Below are positions 62,728 through 64,000 of a stretch of 64,000 nt of DNA, piece after piece (position 1 is the first letter of the stretch; each line of letters opens with the position of its first letter). The DNA comes from Mycolicibacterium confluentis (lineage in GTDB: Bacteria; Actinomycetota; Actinomycetes; Mycobacteriales; Mycobacteriaceae): positions 2,232,001-2,296,000 of the forward strand of contig NZ_AP022612.1 in the NCBI RefSeq assembly GCF_010729895.1. The letters are read 5' to 3'. The notes under the pieces were generated by a model. It did not search any database. It saw only the letters and a list, made by a program, of their open reading frames with translations, and was not told the origin of the DNA. The position numbers and the translations under genes are program-made.

Positions 62728-64000
62728 TCACTTCGTGGTGTTCAACGCCTCGGCCAGATCCCGGCGTCGTTCGTCGATCACGTGGCCGATCTCGTGCAGC
62801 AGTGAGGGCTGACCAGACACCAGGTCCTCGAGCTCCTCGCGGCCGACCTCCAGCATGGTGACCTCGTCGAGGGCGATCGCATGGGCCGCGACCGGTTCTC
62901 GGGTCAGGGTCGTCTGGCCGATGAAATCGCCGATGTCGAGCGTGCGCACGGGTACGTGAGCCCCGTCGGGCGCCACGGCCCGCAGTTGCACCATGCCCGC
63001 GATGACGAATCTCATCGAGTCGGGGACCGTCCCGGGTGCCTGCACCACCTCATCGGCGCCGTACCGGATCAGTCGCACGTTCCCGAGCAGCGACCGCTGC
63101 GTCGCCGGGGGGAGACGCAGCGTCCGCCCCACGATCTGCAGCGCGTCCCATCGCCTGTCCTCGCTGGAGAAGGTGTCCTCGGCGCCGTCGAGGTGCAGCT
63201 CGGTGCGTCGGGCGGCGTACCACAGCCACCGCAGGAAAGTAGCCTTGGCGGCGCCGTCCTCAGCGGGACTGCGCAGCGGAATGGAGGTCCGATAGCGGTT
63301 GCCGCCCAGAGGGATTGCGCTCGGCACGGCGTCCGTGCGAAGTTGCGGAAGTGCAGTTGCCACCCGGGTGAGCACGTCGATCACCACATCGGGGGCGTCT
63401 GCCCCACTGAACTCGGTCTCGACGACGATGCGGTGCGCGCCCGCCGGGCGACTCAGGTTCGTGAACGACGCACCGGCCAACACCGAGTTCGGCGTGATGG
63501 TGAGCCCGTCGCCGGTCTCGATGTGCACTGCGCGCCAGTTGACCTCGACGACACGGCCCCGCCCCGCCGGCGCGTCGATCCAGTCGCCCATCTGGAACGG
63601 CTGCTCGAAGAGCATCAGCAGGCCGGAGACGATCTGGCCCACCGAGTTCTGCAGCGCCAGGCCGAGAACGATCGAGGTCACGCCCAGCGCGGTGAACAGC
63701 CCGCCGACGTTGGCGCCCCAGACGTAGGAGAAGATCATCGCCAGGCCCAAGGCGATCAGGACGACCCGTCCGACGTCGAGGAAGATCGACGGAATGCGTT
63801 TGCGCCAACTGCCTTCCGGCGCGCCTTGGAACAGAGTCGCGTTCAGGCCGGACAGCAGCAGGATCAGGATGACGAACCCGAACACCGTCGCCACGATCCG
63901 CACGGGCGTCGCCTCGGTGGAGACCTCGCTGGCTTTTATCAGCAGGATCAGCAGCGCCCCGAGCGGGAGGATGTAGTTGCGCACCAGGCTGAGTGGGCGC
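62728..64000 (-). CDS. MscS-type mechanosensitive channel with C-terminal cyclic-nucleotide-binding domain (5' end cut)
   Basis: The minus-strand frame is still open at the window edge, so the start is probably missing; a GTG at 63984 would give 418 residues. Membrane helices are near the N terminus (ILPLGALLILLIK, VFGFVILILLLSG, VGRVVLIALGLAMIFSYVWG), followed by the pore and MscS beta domain LFTALGVTSIVLGLALQNSVGQIVSGLLMLFEQPFQMGDWI, and a C-terminal cNMP-binding domain (about the last 125 residues; VIAGMVQLRAV, DIGDFIGQTTLTREPVAAHAIA). This resembles Rv2434c and the bacterial cyclic-nucleotide-gated MscS channels. Confidence 0.85.
   Translation of the reverse strand, partial: RPLSLVRNYILPLGALLILLIKASEVSTEATPVRIVATVFGFVILILLLSGLNATLFQGAPEGSWRKRIPSIFLDVGRVVLIALGLAMIFSYVWGANVGGLFTALGVTSIVLGLALQNSVGQIVSGLLMLFEQPFQMGDWIDAPAGRGRVVEVNWRAVHIETGDGLTITPNSVLAGASFTNLSRPAGAHRIVVETEFSGADAPDVVIDVLTRVATALPQLRTDAVPSAIPLGGNRYRTSIPLRSPAEDGAAKATFLRWLWYAARRTELHLDGAEDTFSSEDRRWDALQIVGRTLRLPPATQRSLLGNVRLIRYGADEVVQAPGTVPDSMRFVIAGMVQLRAVAPDGAHVPVRTLDIGDFIGQTTLTREPVAAHAIALDEVTMLEVGREELEDLVSGQPSLLHEIGHVIDERRRDLAEALNTTK

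Overview
The window is a high-GC (about two-thirds G+C) mycobacterial chromosome segment, most likely from a fast-growing Mycolicibacterium. The evidence is gene order: from the flavoprotein at 341 to the small protein ending at 57663, genes follow the M. tuberculosis order Rv1817 to Rv1871c (bacA, secA2, pgsA2, gcvH, garA, gcvB, glcB, guaB1, gnd1, blaI, the ureABCFGD operon, ndh, apa, adhA). Several M. tuberculosis genes are absent (PE_PGRS33, ilvG, Rv1831, Rv1833c-35c, the toxin-antitoxin genes near Rv1838c, modABC). Others are added: an iron ABC transporter, an IdeR-controlled gene, a nitroreductase-like protein, phosphoketolase, an aldehyde dehydrogenase, and from 58 kb a stretch ending in lon, which M. 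tuberculosis lacks. These family and synteny statements come from recall, not from a search.

Layout. 1-1828: end of a VOC protein and an FAD flavoprotein. 1825-6215: divergent bacA (minus) and secA2 (plus). 6240-12106: pgsA2, two DUF881 proteins around a DUF1290 protein, gcvH, garA, two MerR regulators and a DUF151 protein. 12156-15206: tandem glycine riboswitch and gcvP. 15337-23326, minus strand: VWA/substrate-binding-like membrane protein, malate synthase G, a conserved protein and two CNNM/CBS membrane proteins. 23568-27345: IdeR box and Fe(III)-type ABC transporter. 27298-31696, minus: guaB1, gnd1, BlaR-like protease, BlaI. 31896-32849: IdeR box, FhuF-like gene, and an IdeR-type promoter driving a short terminator-ended RNA that matches MrsI by position and architecture. 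32914-37742: thioesterase and urease operon. 37739-48108: ndh, oxidoreductases, apa, adhA, CPBP protease and phosphoketolase. 48254-58049: acyl-CoA/aldehyde cluster (Rv1866-Rv1871c type). 58050-64000: DUF72 protein, luciferase-like oxidoreductase, Lon and an MscS/cNMP channel, with three related palindromic repeats between genes.

Functional themes. Iron: two good IdeR-type boxes and a third overlapping the sRNA promoter tie the ABC transporter, the FhuF-like protein and the MrsI-like RNA into one low-iron response, combining uptake with iron sparing. Carbon and nitrogen control: GarA, GcvH, GcvP with its riboswitch, and malate synthase sit together and connect glycine, glyoxylate and 2-oxoglutarate metabolism. 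Envelope and export: SecA2, PgsA2, DUF881 proteins, Apa and the CNNM pair. No tRNA, rRNA, insertion sequence, prophage or CRISPR array was seen.
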